Below, piece after piece: positions 25,692-33,850 of a stretch of 64,000 bases of DNA. The position numbers and the translations under genes are program-made. Positions within the stretch are counted from its first letter, which is position 1, and each line of letters opens with the position of its first letter. The notes under the pieces were generated by a model, which was given only the letters and a program-made list of their open reading frames with translations, made no database searches and was not told the DNA's origin. Source of the stretch: PALSA-911 sp037442565 (GTDB lineage Bacteria; Pseudomonadota; Alphaproteobacteria; Acetobacterales; Acetobacteraceae); contig JBBIQA010000001.1 of assembly GCA_037442565.1 (NCBI GenBank), positions 57,656 through 121,655 on the forward strand, in the 5' to 3' direction.

Positions 25692-26081
25692 TCAACCCTC
25701 CTGGCGGAACGCATCCGCGATCCGCCGCACCGCGCCGGCCGCATCCACCAACAGCACGTCGAAACGAACCCCCGCCCCGCCCCAGCCCGCCGCGGCCCAT
25801 TCCGGATGGCCGGCGAGCAGGACCTCCGCCGCCGCCAGCAACCGGGCCCGCTGACGCGGCGACAGCGAGAACGCCGCGCCCGACAAGGTCGGCCGGGCCT
25901 TCACCTCGATGATCGCCAGCATCCCGTCCTTGCCGGCAACCGCGTCCACCTCCCCGGCCTGGGTGCGCAGGCGGCGGCCGAGCACCGTCCAGCCGTCCCG
26001 CGCCAAGGCCTCGCAGGCGGCGTCCTCCGCGGTCATGCCCAGGGCATAGGCACGCCCGCCGCGCTGCTTGCGATTTGTCAT
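25692..26081 (-). CDS. YraN family (UPF0102) nuclease-fold protein
   Basis: This 129-aa protein has GMTAEDAACEALARDGWTVL, then GEVDAVAGKDGMLAIIEVKAR, the Asp/Glu-x-Lys core of the restriction-endonuclease-like fold that defines YraN. The function is not settled; a role in DNA recombination or repair is assumed from the fold. It is divergent from the gamma-glutamyltransferase gene; in many bacteria it neighbours rsmI. The length is normal. Confidence 0.88.
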   Translation of the reverse strand: MTNRKQRGGRAYALGMTAEDAACEALARDGWTVLGRRLRTQAGEVDAVAGKDGMLAIIEVKARPTLSGAAFSLSPRQRARLLAAAEVLLAGHPEWAAAGWGGAGVRFDVLLVDAAGAVRRIADAFRQEG

Positions 26082-26169
26082 GATCCGGACATTTCCTGAT
26101 TGGCGTGGGGGATGGCAACATCGCTGGCATCATCGCACCCCTCATCACCTCCGTGCCGGAAAGAAACGC

Positions 26170-27867
26170 ATGCGCCTTGTGATATTCCTGTGCCTCGCCT
26201 TGCTGACCGGGACGGCGAATGCCGAGCCCGCGCGGCGGCACATGGTGGCGGCCGCGCATCCGCTGGCGGTGGCGGCCGGCCTGGAAATATTGCGCGCCGG
26301 CGGCTCCGCCGTGGACGCGGCGGTGGCGGCGCAGATGGTGCTGTGCCTGGTGGAACCGCAATCCTCCGGGCTTGGCGGCGGCGCCTTCCTGCTGCATTTC
26401 GACGCCGCCACAGGTACCACCACAAGCTGGGACGGCCGCGAAACCGCTCCGGCGGCGGCCCGGCCGGATCTGTTCCTGGACCATGACGGAAAGCCGATGG
26501 CGTTCATGGACGCGGTGCTGGGCGGTCGCTCGGTCGGCGTGCCCGGCACGCTGCGGATGCTGGAGGCCGCGTGGAAGCAGCACGGCAAGCTGCCCTGGGC
26601 GGAGCTGTTCGCCCCCGCCATCCGGCTGGCGAGCGAGGGGTTCCCGGTTTCCCAGCGGCTGGCCAGCGTGATCGCGGCGAATACCGGCGGCCTCGGCAGG
26701 CAGGATGCAGCGCGGCACTATTTCCTCGCCGCGGACGGAACGCCGCTGCCGGCCGGAACCATCCTGCGCAATCCCGCGCTGGCGGAAACCCTGCGCGCCA
26801 TCGCCACGGGCGGCGCGGACGCGCTGTATCGCGGGCCGATCGCCGCCGACATCGCAGCGGCGGTGCGCACCGATCCCAACCCCGGGCTGATGACCACCGA
26901 CGATCTGGCGGCCTACCAGGCCAAGGAACGGCCGCCGGTCTGCGGGATGTATCGCGATCGCCGCATCTGCGGCATGGGCCCGCCCTCCTCCGGCGGCATC
27001 GCGGTGCTGCAGATCCTCGGCATTCTGTCGCACGAGCCCCTGCCGAAGATGGACCCGGACGGTCTGCCGGCGGCGCACCTGATCCTGGACGCGATGCGCC
27101 TGGCCTACGCCGACCGCAACCGCTTCGTGGCCGATACTGACTACGTGCGCGTGCCGGTGCCCGGACTGCTCGACCCCGCCTATCTCGCGCAGCGCGCGAC
27201 CCTGCTCGACCCCGCGCACGCCATCGCCGACCCCGAGCCTGGCGATCCCTCCTGGGCCGGCGCGATCGGCCCCGACGCCAGGCTGCCAAATGCCTCCCAG
27301 GCCGCCTCGCCGGAACACGGCACCAGCCACATGTCGATCGTCGACGATGCCGGCGACGCCGTTTCCATGACAACCACGGTGGAAAGCGCGTTCGGCTCGC
27401 GGCTGATGGTGCGCGGTTTCATGCTCAACAATGAACTGACCGATTTCTCCTTCCGCCCGATAATCGACGGCCGCGACGTGGCCAACCGGGTCGAACCCGG
27501 CAAACGGCCGCGAAGCTCCATGGCGCCAAGCTTCGTGTTCAATGCGGACGGAAAACTGGACGCCGTGGTGGGATCGCAGGGCGGCGGCAGGATCATCGGC
27601 TTCGTGTCCCTGGCGCTGATCCGCATGCTGGACTGGCACGAAACCCCGCAGGAAGCCGCCGCCGCCCCCCGCATGCAAACCCTCGGCGGCCCGGTGGAAC
27701 TGGAAGCCGACACCTGGGCCGCCACCCTGGCCGACGGACTGCGCGCGCTCGGTCACCAGGTGGCGGTCACCCCCATCGACTCCGGCTTGCAGGCCATCGC
27801 TGTCACCCCGGACGGCCTGCTAGGCGGCGCCGACCCCCGCCGCGAGGGCATCGCGGCCGGCGATTGA
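26170..27867 (+). CDS. ggt: Gamma-glutamyltransferase
   Basis: This 565-aa periplasmic enzyme begins with a signal peptide (MRLVIFLCLALLTGTANA). It should self-cleave before Thr385 in EHGTSHMSIVDD to give large and small subunits; that Thr is the nucleophile. Other family blocks are SSGLGGGAFLLHFD, PPSSGGIAVLQIL and RPRSSMAPSFVF. It cleaves gamma-glutamyl bonds of glutathione and related peptides and supplies cysteinylglycine or glutamate. ATG 26170 is chosen because it gives the signal peptide at the N-terminus. Repeat copy B follows 26 bp downstream. Confidence 0.93.
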   Translation: MRLVIFLCLALLTGTANAEPARRHMVAAAHPLAVAAGLEILRAGGSAVDAAVAAQMVLCLVEPQSSGLGGGAFLLHFDAATGTTTSWDGRETAPAAARPDLFLDHDGKPMAFMDAVLGGRSVGVPGTLRMLEAAWKQHGKLPWAELFAPAIRLASEGFPVSQRLASVIAANTGGLGRQDAARHYFLAADGTPLPAGTILRNPALAETLRAIATGGADALYRGPIAADIAAAVRTDPNPGLMTTDDLAAYQAKERPPVCGMYRDRRICGMGPPSSGGIAVLQILGILSHEPLPKMDPDGLPAAHLILDAMRLAYADRNRFVADTDYVRVPVPGLLDPAYLAQRATLLDPAHAIADPEPGDPSWAGAIGPDARLPNASQAASPEHGTSHMSIVDDAGDAVSMTTTVESAFGSRLMVRGFMLNNELTDFSFRPIIDGRDVANRVEPGKRPRSSMAPSFVFNADGKLDAVVGSQGGGRIIGFVSLALIRMLDWHETPQEAAAAPRMQTLGGPVELEADTWAATLADGLRALGHQVAVTPIDSGLQAIAVTPDGLLGGADPRREGIAAGD

Positions 27868-27893
27868 GACCGGTGCGGTTGGGGGGGTATCAA

Positions 27894-28089
27894 GCAAGGC
27901 GAGGGGCTCCGTCCCTTCGAACCCGGCCAAAGGGCTCGCCCTTTGGAAGCCCCAGGCATTTTCTATGAAATGGGCGGGCGAGGCGGTGCGGGAAGCCCTC
28001 CCATAGCCCGCCCATTTCATAGAAAATAACCAGGAGTCCAGAGGCGAGCCTCTGGCGGGGGTCAAGGGGGCGGCGCCCCCTTGCCTTGC
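27894..28089. repeat. Palindromic repeat cassette, copy B
   Basis: This copy is bounded by GCAAGGC (27894-27900) and GCCTTGC (28083-28089). Internal hairpins are CCAAAGGGC-TC-GCCCTTTGG (27927-27946), CCAGAGGC-GA-GCCTCTGG (28038-28055) and AAGGGGGC-GGC-GCCCCCTT (28064-28082). The core is a perfect 22-bp inverted repeat (27958-27979 and 28006-28027) around a 26-nt loop. The distance from the left end to the core is 64 bp, as in copy A, and arm and loop lengths are identical, yet arm and loop sequences differ. It lies between convergent genes and touches the stop codon of the 55-aa gene. Confidence 0.85.
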
Positions 28090-28257
28090 TTATTGCCTCG
28101 CCCCGATTGGCGCGCAGTTGGAGCGGCCGGAGGCGACGCAGTCCTGGATTTTGGCGGCGTCGTGCAGGCGATGGCTGATGAGGAGGCCGATCGCGACCAG
28201 GGCGACGAGGATGATCAGGACGGCGAGCGGACCCTTGCGGGAGGGTTCGCCGTTCAT
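28090..28257 (-). CDS. Small single-pass membrane protein, 55 aa, coupled to the ABC ATPase gene
   Basis: The reading frame begins at ATG 28257, which overlaps the TGA of the upstream ATPase gene (ATGA). It encodes 55 residues: MNGEPSRKGP, a hydrophobic stretch (LAVLIILVALVAIGLLI, about residues 11-27), then HRLHDAAKIQDCVASGRSNC and a short tail. The form is N-in, one membrane helix, and a C-terminal part with two Cys (CVASGRSNC) that would face the periplasm. I recognise no family. Coupling to a dipeptide-type importer suggests an accessory role, but this is inference. The stop abuts repeat copy B. Confidence 0.65.
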   Translation of the reverse strand: MNGEPSRKGPLAVLIILVALVAIGLLISHRLHDAAKIQDCVASGRSNCAPIGARQ

Positions 28258-29252
28258 GGCACCGTGGTTCGGCCTTCGGCGACCGCGTGGCAGGCGATCT
28301 GGACGGTATCGACCGCGGTGTGGACCGGCTTTTCGGCGCGGCAGCGGTCGTTCGCCAGGATGCAGCGAGGGTGGAACGGACAGCCGGCGGGAGGGTCGAT
28401 CGGACTTGGAACCTCGCCGCCCACGGGAGTTCTGTCCTGGCCGATCATGGCGAGGTCGGGGATCGCATCGAGCAGCAGGCGCGTGTAGGGATGGCGCGGA
28501 TTGGCAAAAATGGTTTCGGCCGGTCCGAGTTCGACGATGCGGCCGAGATACATCACGCCCAGGCGGTCGGCCATGTGGCGGACCACGGCCAGGTTGTGGC
28601 TGATGAACAGGTAGGTGAGGTTCAGGCGCTGCTGCAGGTCCTTCATCAGGTTGAGGATCTGTGCCTGGACCGAAACATCGAGCGCGCTGGTCGGCTCGTC
28701 GCAGACCAGGAACTCGGGCTCACTGGACAGGGCGCGGGCGATGGAGATGCGCTGGCGCTGGCCGCCGCTGAATTCGTGCGGGTATTTGTCGCCGTCGGCG
28801 GCGGACAGGCCAACCTGCGTGAGCAGTTCCGCGACACGGTTGCGGATGTCGGTTTCATTGGCAAGCAGGCGGAAGGCGCGGATGGGCTCGGCGACGATGT
28901 CGCGCACGCGCCAGCGCGGGTTCAGCGAGGCGTAGGGGTCCTGAAAGATCATGTTCATCCGCCGGCGCAAGGCGGGCTGGGCGCGGGCGGAAGACAGGGC
29001 CTGGCCCTCGAACCGGATGCTGCCCTCGCTCGGGGCGTAGAGGCCGACCGACAGGCGGGCGATGGTCGATTTGCCGCAGCCGCTCTCGCCGACCAGCGCC
29101 AGCGTGGTGCCTCGCGAAACGGCGAAGGAGACGTCGTCGACCGCGCGCAGGAGGCGGCGGGGCTCGCGCGCCAGGGCGCGTTGCAGCCACGGGCGGGACA
29201 CGTCGAACACCCGCGTCAGCGAGACGGCTTCCAGGACGGGCGGATCAGCCAT
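28254..29252 (-). CDS. Dipeptide/oligopeptide-type ABC transporter ATP-binding protein (DppF/OppF)
   Basis: This 332-aa ATPase has Walker A GESGCGKST, the signature FSGGQRQRISIARAL, Walker B FLVCDEPTSALDVS and the C-terminal oligopeptide-transporter extension with CPFHPRC, which may bind a cofactor. It should pair with the DppD/OppD-type ATPase encoded just upstream, with 8 bp overlap. The module order on the minus strand is permease B, permease C, ATPase D, ATPase F, small protein. No binding protein is visible, so the substrate is open. Confidence 0.92.
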   Translation of the reverse strand: MADPPVLEAVSLTRVFDVSRPWLQRALAREPRRLLRAVDDVSFAVSRGTTLALVGESGCGKSTIARLSVGLYAPSEGSIRFEGQALSSARAQPALRRRMNMIFQDPYASLNPRWRVRDIVAEPIRAFRLLANETDIRNRVAELLTQVGLSAADGDKYPHEFSGGQRQRISIARALSSEPEFLVCDEPTSALDVSVQAQILNLMKDLQQRLNLTYLFISHNLAVVRHMADRLGVMYLGRIVELGPAETIFANPRHPYTRLLLDAIPDLAMIGQDRTPVGGEVPSPIDPPAGCPFHPRCILANDRCRAEKPVHTAVDTVQIACHAVAEGRTTVP

Positions 29253-29961
29253 CTTCGTGCAGCCAGCAGGCGGCGCGGGTCGGGCCGGCCTGCAGCAGGT
29301 CCGGCCGCTCGGTGCGGCAACGGCCGAAGACCTGGGGGCAGCGCGGATTGAACGCGCAGCCCGGCGGAATGGCGTTCAGGCGCGGCATGGCCCCGTCGAT
29401 CTGCGCCAGCCGCTCGACCCGCTGGACCAGCGAGGGAATGCTGCCCATCAGGCCGCTGGTGTAGGGGTGCGCCGGGTGGCGGACGACCGCGCGCACCGGG
29501 CCGATCTCGGCGATGCGGCCGGCATACATCACCGCCACGCGGTCGGCGGTTTCGGCGATCACGCCCATATCGTGGGTGATCAGCATGACGGCGGTGCCGT
29601 GCTCGCGGGTGATACGCTTCAGCAGCGCGATGATCTGCGCCTGGATGGAGACATCGAGCGCCGTGGTGGGCTCGTCGGCGATGACCAGCCGAGGCTCGGC
29701 GCAGAGTGCCAGCGCGATCACCACGCGCTGGCGCATGCCGCCGGAGAATTCATGCGGATAGGCCTCGATGCGTTGACGCGCGGCGGGTATGCCGACCTGT
29801 TCCAGCCAGCCGACGGCGCGCGCCCTCGCGTCGGCGTCCGATAGTTGCAGATGGGTCTGCATGGTCTCGACCAGTTGCCGCCCGACGGACATCAGCGGGT
29901 TCAGCGTGGTCAACGGGTCCTGGAAGATGGCGCCGATCCGCCGGCCGCGGATTTTTCGCAG
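29245..29961 (-). CDS. Dipeptide/oligopeptide-type ABC transporter ATP-binding protein (DppD/OppD), 5' part lost in gap
   Basis: The frame is open into the run of Ns. Visible are the Q-loop region IFQDPLTTLNPLMSVG, the signature SGGMRQRVVIALAL, Walker B LVIADEPTTALDVS and the C-terminal CAFNPRCPQV. Walker A and about 90 residues are missing. The ATG is probably at 30065, because the permease gene on the far side ends in ATGA, the usual overlap here. If so, the missing sequence is about 270 nt, more than the 100 Ns shown. The protein is the partner of the 28254-29252 ATPase. Confidence 0.88.
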   Translation of the reverse strand: MRKIRGRRIGAIFQDPLTTLNPLMSVGRQLVETMQTHLQLSDADARARAVGWLEQVGIPAARQRIEAYPHEFSGGMRQRVVIALALCAEPRLVIADEPTTALDVSIQAQIIALLKRITREHGTAVMLITHDMGVIAETADRVAVMYAGRIAEIGPVRAVVRHPAHPYTSGLMGSIPSLVQRVERLAQIDGAMPRLNAIPPGCAFNPRCPQVFGRCRTERPDLLQAGPTRAACWLHEDG

Positions 29962-30061
29962 NNNNNNNNNNNNNNNNNNNNNNNNNNNNNNNNNNNNNNN
30001 NNNNNNNNNNNNNNNNNNNNNNNNNNNNNNNNNNNNNNNNNNNNNNNNNNNNNNNNNNNNN
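29962..30061. other. Assembly gap of 100 Ns
   Basis: Exactly 100 undetermined bases, the conventional placeholder for a gap of unknown size. By comparison with typical DppD/OppD proteins, the true missing length is nearer 270 nt. It interrupts only that gene. Confidence 0.98.
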
Positions 30062-30973
30062 TCATCTGAGCCTCGGGTTCAGGGCATCGCGCAGCCAATC
30101 GCCCAGCAGGTTGATCGACAGCACCATGATTACCAGGGCGGCGCCGGGGAAGATCGTCACCCACCACTCGCCGCTGAACAGGAAGGCATTGCCGATGCGG
30201 ATCAGGGTGCCGAGCGAGGGCTCGGTGGGCGGCAGGCCGAGGCCGAGGAACGACAGGGTCGCCTCCGCCAGGATGGCGAAGCCCAGATTGAGGGTGGCGA
30301 TCACCAGCACGGGGCCGATGACGTTGGGCAGGATATGGCTGAACAGGATCCGGGTGGAGCCGATGCCGATGACCTGGGCGGCCAGCACGTAGTCCTTGCC
30401 GCGCTCCACCAATGTGGAGCCGCGCACGGTGCGGGCGAATTGCGGCCAGTTGCTGATGCCGATGGCGAAGATCAGCACGTAGATCTCGATCGCCTCGCGC
30501 AGATCCCGGGGCAGCGCGACGCGGGCGATGCCGTCCACCAGCAGGGCAATCAGGATGGCGGGAAAGGTGAGCTGGATATCGGCGATGCGCATCAGCGTGG
30601 CGTCCACCGCGCCGCCGAGATAGCCGCTGGCCAGGCCGATGCTGATGCCGACCACCATCGCCAGGGCGACGGCGGATATGCCGACGACCAGGCTGATGCG
30701 GGTGCCGTACAGAATGCCGGACAGCACGTCCCGGCCCTGGTCGTCGGTGCCGAGCGGAAAGGTCCATTCGCCATCGGCGGACAGCACCGGCGGCTTCAGG
30801 CTGTCGAGCAGGCTGAGGCTGGCGAGGTCGAACGGATCGTGCGGCGAAATCCAGGGCGCGAAGGCGGCGGTGAGCAGACTGAGCGCCACCAGCGCGGCGG
30901 AGACGATGGCGACCGGCGAGCGGCGGAAGCTGTAGGCGATGTCGCTGTCGAGGAAGCGGATGAGCGCCGTCAT
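30062..30973 (-). CDS. Dipeptide/oligopeptide-type ABC transporter permease (DppC/OppC)
   Basis: This 303-aa permease has an N-terminal cytoplasmic segment and first helix (RSPVAIVSAALVALSLLTA), then PHDPFDLASLSL, DDQGRDVLSGILYGTRISL (the OppC hallmark) and the ATPase loop around KDYVLAAQVIGIGSTRILFSH. It combines with the permease encoded at 30999-31970. The stop TGA (30062-30064) lies right at the gap edge, and the ATG inside ATGA there probably starts the ATPase gene. Confidence 0.92.
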   Translation of the reverse strand: MTALIRFLDSDIAYSFRRSPVAIVSAALVALSLLTAAFAPWISPHDPFDLASLSLLDSLKPPVLSADGEWTFPLGTDDQGRDVLSGILYGTRISLVVGISAVALAMVVGISIGLASGYLGGAVDATLMRIADIQLTFPAILIALLVDGIARVALPRDLREAIEIYVLIFAIGISNWPQFARTVRGSTLVERGKDYVLAAQVIGIGSTRILFSHILPNVIGPVLVIATLNLGFAILAEATLSFLGLGLPPTEPSLGTLIRIGNAFLFSGEWWVTIFPGAALVIMVLSINLLGDWLRDALNPRLR

Positions 30974-30998
30974 CTACCCATCCACAGAACAGGTATAT

Positions 30999-31970
30999 TC
31001 ATCGGCTGCTCCGCAGGCGCGGGTCGACGGCGTAGTACAGCAGGTCGACCACCAGATTGATGACGACGAAGAACACCGCGATCAGCAGCAGATAGGCCGA
31101 CATCACCGGAATATCGGCAACGCCGACGGACTGGATGAACAGCAGCCCCATGCCCGGCCACTGGAACACCGTCTCGGTCACCAGCGAAAAGGCGATCAGG
31201 CCGCCGAGCTGCAATCCGACGATGGTGATCACCGGCACCATCGTGTTCTTGAGTGCGTGGCGGTAGTTCACGGAGCGGTCGCTGAGGCCGCGGGCGCGGG
31301 CGAACTTGATGTAGTCCGAGCGCAGCACCTCCAGCATCTCCGCCCGCACCAGGCGCATGATCAGCGTCATCTGGAACAGCCCGAGCGTGATCGCGGGCAG
31401 GATCAGCGCCTTCAGGCCGGACCAGGTCAGAAAGCCGGTGGACCACCACGAGGTGACGTGCACCACATCGCCGCGCCCGTAGCTGGGCAGCCACCCGAGT
31501 TGCACGGCAAATACCAGAATGAGCAGGATGCCGATCAGGAAGGTCGGCAGCGACACGCCGGCCAGGCTGAACATCAGGAAGCCGCGCGATAGGTAGGAAT
31601 TGCGGTAGATGCCGGTATAGACGCCCATCGGCACGCCGATCAGCAGCGCCAGCACCGAGGCGGTGGTGGCCAGTTCCAGCGTCGCCGGCAGACGCTCCGC
31701 GATCAGGCCGCCCACCGGGCGCGCCAACCGGTAGCTGAAGCCGAAATCGCCGTGCGCGGCCCGCCACATGAAGTCGCCGTATTGCACGAGGAACGGCCGG
31801 TCGAGGCCGAGACTGTGCTGCAGCTCGACGCGCTGGGCGTCGGTCGCCTCGATGCCCAGCATCGCCTGCACGGGGTCGCCGACGAACGAGAACATGGCGA
31901 AGGCAATGAACCCGACCACGAACAGGACCGGGATCGCCTGGAGAATCCGCGAGAGGATGAAGGCGGGCAT
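30999..31970 (-). CDS. Dipeptide/oligopeptide-type ABC transporter permease (DppB/OppB)
   Basis: This 323-aa permease begins MPAFILSRILQAIPVLFVVGF, a typical DppB/OppB first helix. It also has LGLDRPFLVQYGDFMWRAAHGDFGFSY and the EAA loop RSDYIKFARARGLSDRSVNYRHALKN. The start is ATG 31970; the same frame remains open far upstream, but that part is antisense to nothing recognisable and overlaps the AI-2E gene out of phase. It begins 8 bp after the AI-2E transporter stop, so all may be co-transcribed. Confidence 0.92.
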   Translation of the reverse strand: MPAFILSRILQAIPVLFVVGFIAFAMFSFVGDPVQAMLGIEATDAQRVELQHSLGLDRPFLVQYGDFMWRAAHGDFGFSYRLARPVGGLIAERLPATLELATTASVLALLIGVPMGVYTGIYRNSYLSRGFLMFSLAGVSLPTFLIGILLILVFAVQLGWLPSYGRGDVVHVTSWWSTGFLTWSGLKALILPAITLGLFQMTLIMRLVRAEMLEVLRSDYIKFARARGLSDRSVNYRHALKNTMVPVITIVGLQLGGLIAFSLVTETVFQWPGMGLLFIQSVGVADIPVMSAYLLLIAVFFVVINLVVDLLYYAVDPRLRSSR

Positions 31971-31978
31971 GGCCCTAC

Positions 31979-33028
31979 CTAGCCCATTGTCTCTTCGTCC
32001 GCACCCGGTTCCACCCATTCGTTGACCAGGGTGAACCCGATGCCGAGCAGCACCGGCCCGAGGAAGATCCCCAGCAGGCCGAACGCCACGGCGCCGCCGA
32101 GCACGCCAAGCACGGTCAGCATGAACGGCAGTTGCGCCCCGCGGGAGATGAACCACGGGCGGATGACGCTGTCGGCGCCGGAGACCGCGACCACGCCGTA
32201 GGTCGCGAGAAAAATGCCCCAGGCGACGTGCGAGGTGCTCATCAGCCAGAGTGCCGCCGGGATCCAGATCACCGGCGCGCCGATCGGCAGCACCGACAGG
32301 AAGCCGGCGATGGCGCCGAGCAGCACCGGGCGCGGCACCCCGGTCAGCCACAGGCCAAAGGCTGTCAGGATGCCCTGCACGATCGCGGTGCCGAGGATGC
32401 CGTACACCACGCCGCGCACGGTGGCGCCGGTGACGGTGATCAGCCGCTCGGCCCGGTCGCCGGCGATGCGCACCAGGATGGCGTACAGGCGTTGGGCGAT
32501 CGCCTCGCCATACACGTAGAAGAAGAAGGCGATGAACAGGGCGAGCAGGAACAGCAGCACGCCGTTGGCGATCCCGAGCAGCAGGCTGAAGCCGCTTTCG
32601 GCGACGATGCCGAAATAGGGTTTCATCGCCATCACCATGACCGACAGGTCGGCCGCCCAATGGTTCCAGACCTCGCCGATGGTCGGGCCCATGATCGGGA
32701 TGTCGAACACCCAGGCGGGAGCGCCGGGCAGTCCGGCGCGCAACGCTTCCTCCAGCGCGGCGCGCAGCTGGTTCACCTCGCCGGCGCCGCTGGGGGCGGC
32801 AAGGCCGATCGGCAGGACGACGACCACGGCGGTCAGCGCCACCATCAGCCCGGCCGCAATGGTGTGATTGAGGTGCAGGCGCAGGCGCAGCCACTCGCAC
32901 GCCGGCCAGGTGGTGAACACCAGGATCGCGGCCCAGAGCAGGGAGGGGAAAAAGGGATAGAGAACGAGCACGCAGCCGATCGCGACTCCCCCCAGCAGCA
33001 GCCCCATGAGTATGCGTTCGGCGAGCAT
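31979..33028 (-). CDS. AI-2E family transporter (TqsA/PerM-like)
   Basis: This 349-aa polytopic protein has about eight membrane segments. The C-terminal SVLPIGAPVIWIPAALWLM and FMLTVLGVLGGAVAFGLLGIFLGPVLL match the AI-2E exporter family. Members export autoinducer-2 or act as Na+/H+ antiporters; many are uncharacterised. It starts at the base where the PIN-domain gene ends, and its stop is followed closely by the permease gene. Confidence 0.87.
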   Translation of the reverse strand: MLAERILMGLLLGGVAIGCVLVLYPFFPSLLWAAILVFTTWPACEWLRLRLHLNHTIAAGLMVALTAVVVVLPIGLAAPSGAGEVNQLRAALEEALRAGLPGAPAWVFDIPIMGPTIGEVWNHWAADLSVMVMAMKPYFGIVAESGFSLLLGIANGVLLFLLALFIAFFFYVYGEAIAQRLYAILVRIAGDRAERLITVTGATVRGVVYGILGTAIVQGILTAFGLWLTGVPRPVLLGAIAGFLSVLPIGAPVIWIPAALWLMSTSHVAWGIFLATYGVVAVSGADSVIRPWFISRGAQLPFMLTVLGVLGGAVAFGLLGIFLGPVLLGIGFTLVNEWVEPGADEETMG

Positions 33029-33450
33029 CAGGCGGGTACGACCTCCAGGCCGAGCGATTGGGCGTTCTGACTCATCTGCCGATCGAACGTCGCCAGCGTC
33101 GCGCCCAGCCGGAGCGCGACGGCGATGTGCAGGGCATCCGGCGCGCGGATATTGAGATCGAGCCGGCGTATCAGGGTTCCGGCGGCCTGAATATCGGCGG
33201 ACAGGGTGGCCACCTTCTGGCCCGCGCGCGCGTTCCAGACATCAAAATCGGCAAAGCCCTCGCGCGCGCGCTCCACGCTGAGCCGGCCCATGCGCACCTG
33301 CCTGGCGATGACGGAGGAGAACTCGGTGGCGGCGAAATCGCTGATCAGCACGTCGGCCGCGGCCGCGGCCAGCAGGCTGCTGGCCTGGTCGGAGAACGCG
33401 TCCGCCACGAAAAGCGACGCAAGGATGGACGCATCGAGATAGAGGAACAT
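33028..33450 (-). CDS. PIN-domain toxin (VapC type)
   Basis: This 140-aa PIN ribonuclease-fold protein has LYLDASILASLFV (first Asp), the EFSSVIA region (Glu), APDALHIAVALRLG (Asp) and LATFDRQM (Asp), together the Mg-binding acidic site. ATG 33450 gives the family start MFLYLDAS; longer frames upstream run through the antitoxin gene in another phase. It forms a pair with the Phd-like gene 14 bp upstream. Targets of VapC toxins are usually tRNA or rRNA. Confidence 0.85.
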   Translation of the reverse strand: MFLYLDASILASLFVADAFSDQASSLLAAAAADVLISDFAATEFSSVIARQVRMGRLSVERAREGFADFDVWNARAGQKVATLSADIQAAGTLIRRLDLNIRAPDALHIAVALRLGATLATFDRQMSQNAQSLGLEVVPA

Positions 33451-33464
33451 CCCCGGCGCCCGCG

Positions 33465-33731
33465 TCAACGCCAGTCTTCGTCGCGCATCCGGGCAAGTTC
33501 GGCGACGATCGAAATCGGCTTTTCGCCGCCACGGGGCTGCACCAGCTGCATCCGCCGCTCCGCCAACCAATCCAGATCGGCCTGGGTGACGCGGTGTGGG
33601 GGAGCCGCGACGGGGCGCAACTCCACCACCGGGCGGCCGTGGCGGGTGATGATGACCTCCTCGCCGTTCAGCGCCCGGCCGATCAGTTCGGAGAGATGGT
33701 TCTTGGCGTCGGCGACGCTGTGCGTGGGCAT
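33465..33731 (-). CDS. Phd/YefM-type antitoxin
   Basis: This 88-aa protein has the Phd/YefM N-terminal fold: SVADAKNHLSELIGRALNGEEVIITRHGRPVVEL. A flexible C-terminus (ISIVAELARMRDEDWR) should wrap the toxin. Antitoxins of this class bind their own promoter, which here would lie in 33732-33850, shared with the divergent isomerase gene. The pair with a PIN toxin is a common type II combination. Confidence 0.87.
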   Translation of the reverse strand: MPTHSVADAKNHLSELIGRALNGEEVIITRHGRPVVELRPVAAPPHRVTQADLDWLAERRMQLVQPRGGEKPISIVAELARMRDEDWR

Positions 33732-33850
33732 GAACGAATATAGCTATCGGCTGGCCAGAAAGTCCATTGCCGAGTTTCCGCCACGCGCCTCGGCTGGCAA
33801 AACGCCGGGGCAGACTGTAGCCTGCGGACAAAGGCCTCCGGAGGACAACC

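Noticed and set aside
27894..28089. Simple transcription terminator
   Set aside because: It is between convergent genes, but the same design occurs between divergent starts in copy A, and nearly 200 bp of nested repeats exceeds a terminator.
31971..32900. N-terminal extension of the DppB permease frame through the AI-2E transporter gene
   Set aside because: The permease domain begins at ATG 31970 and the extension overlaps a recognised transporter gene in another frame.
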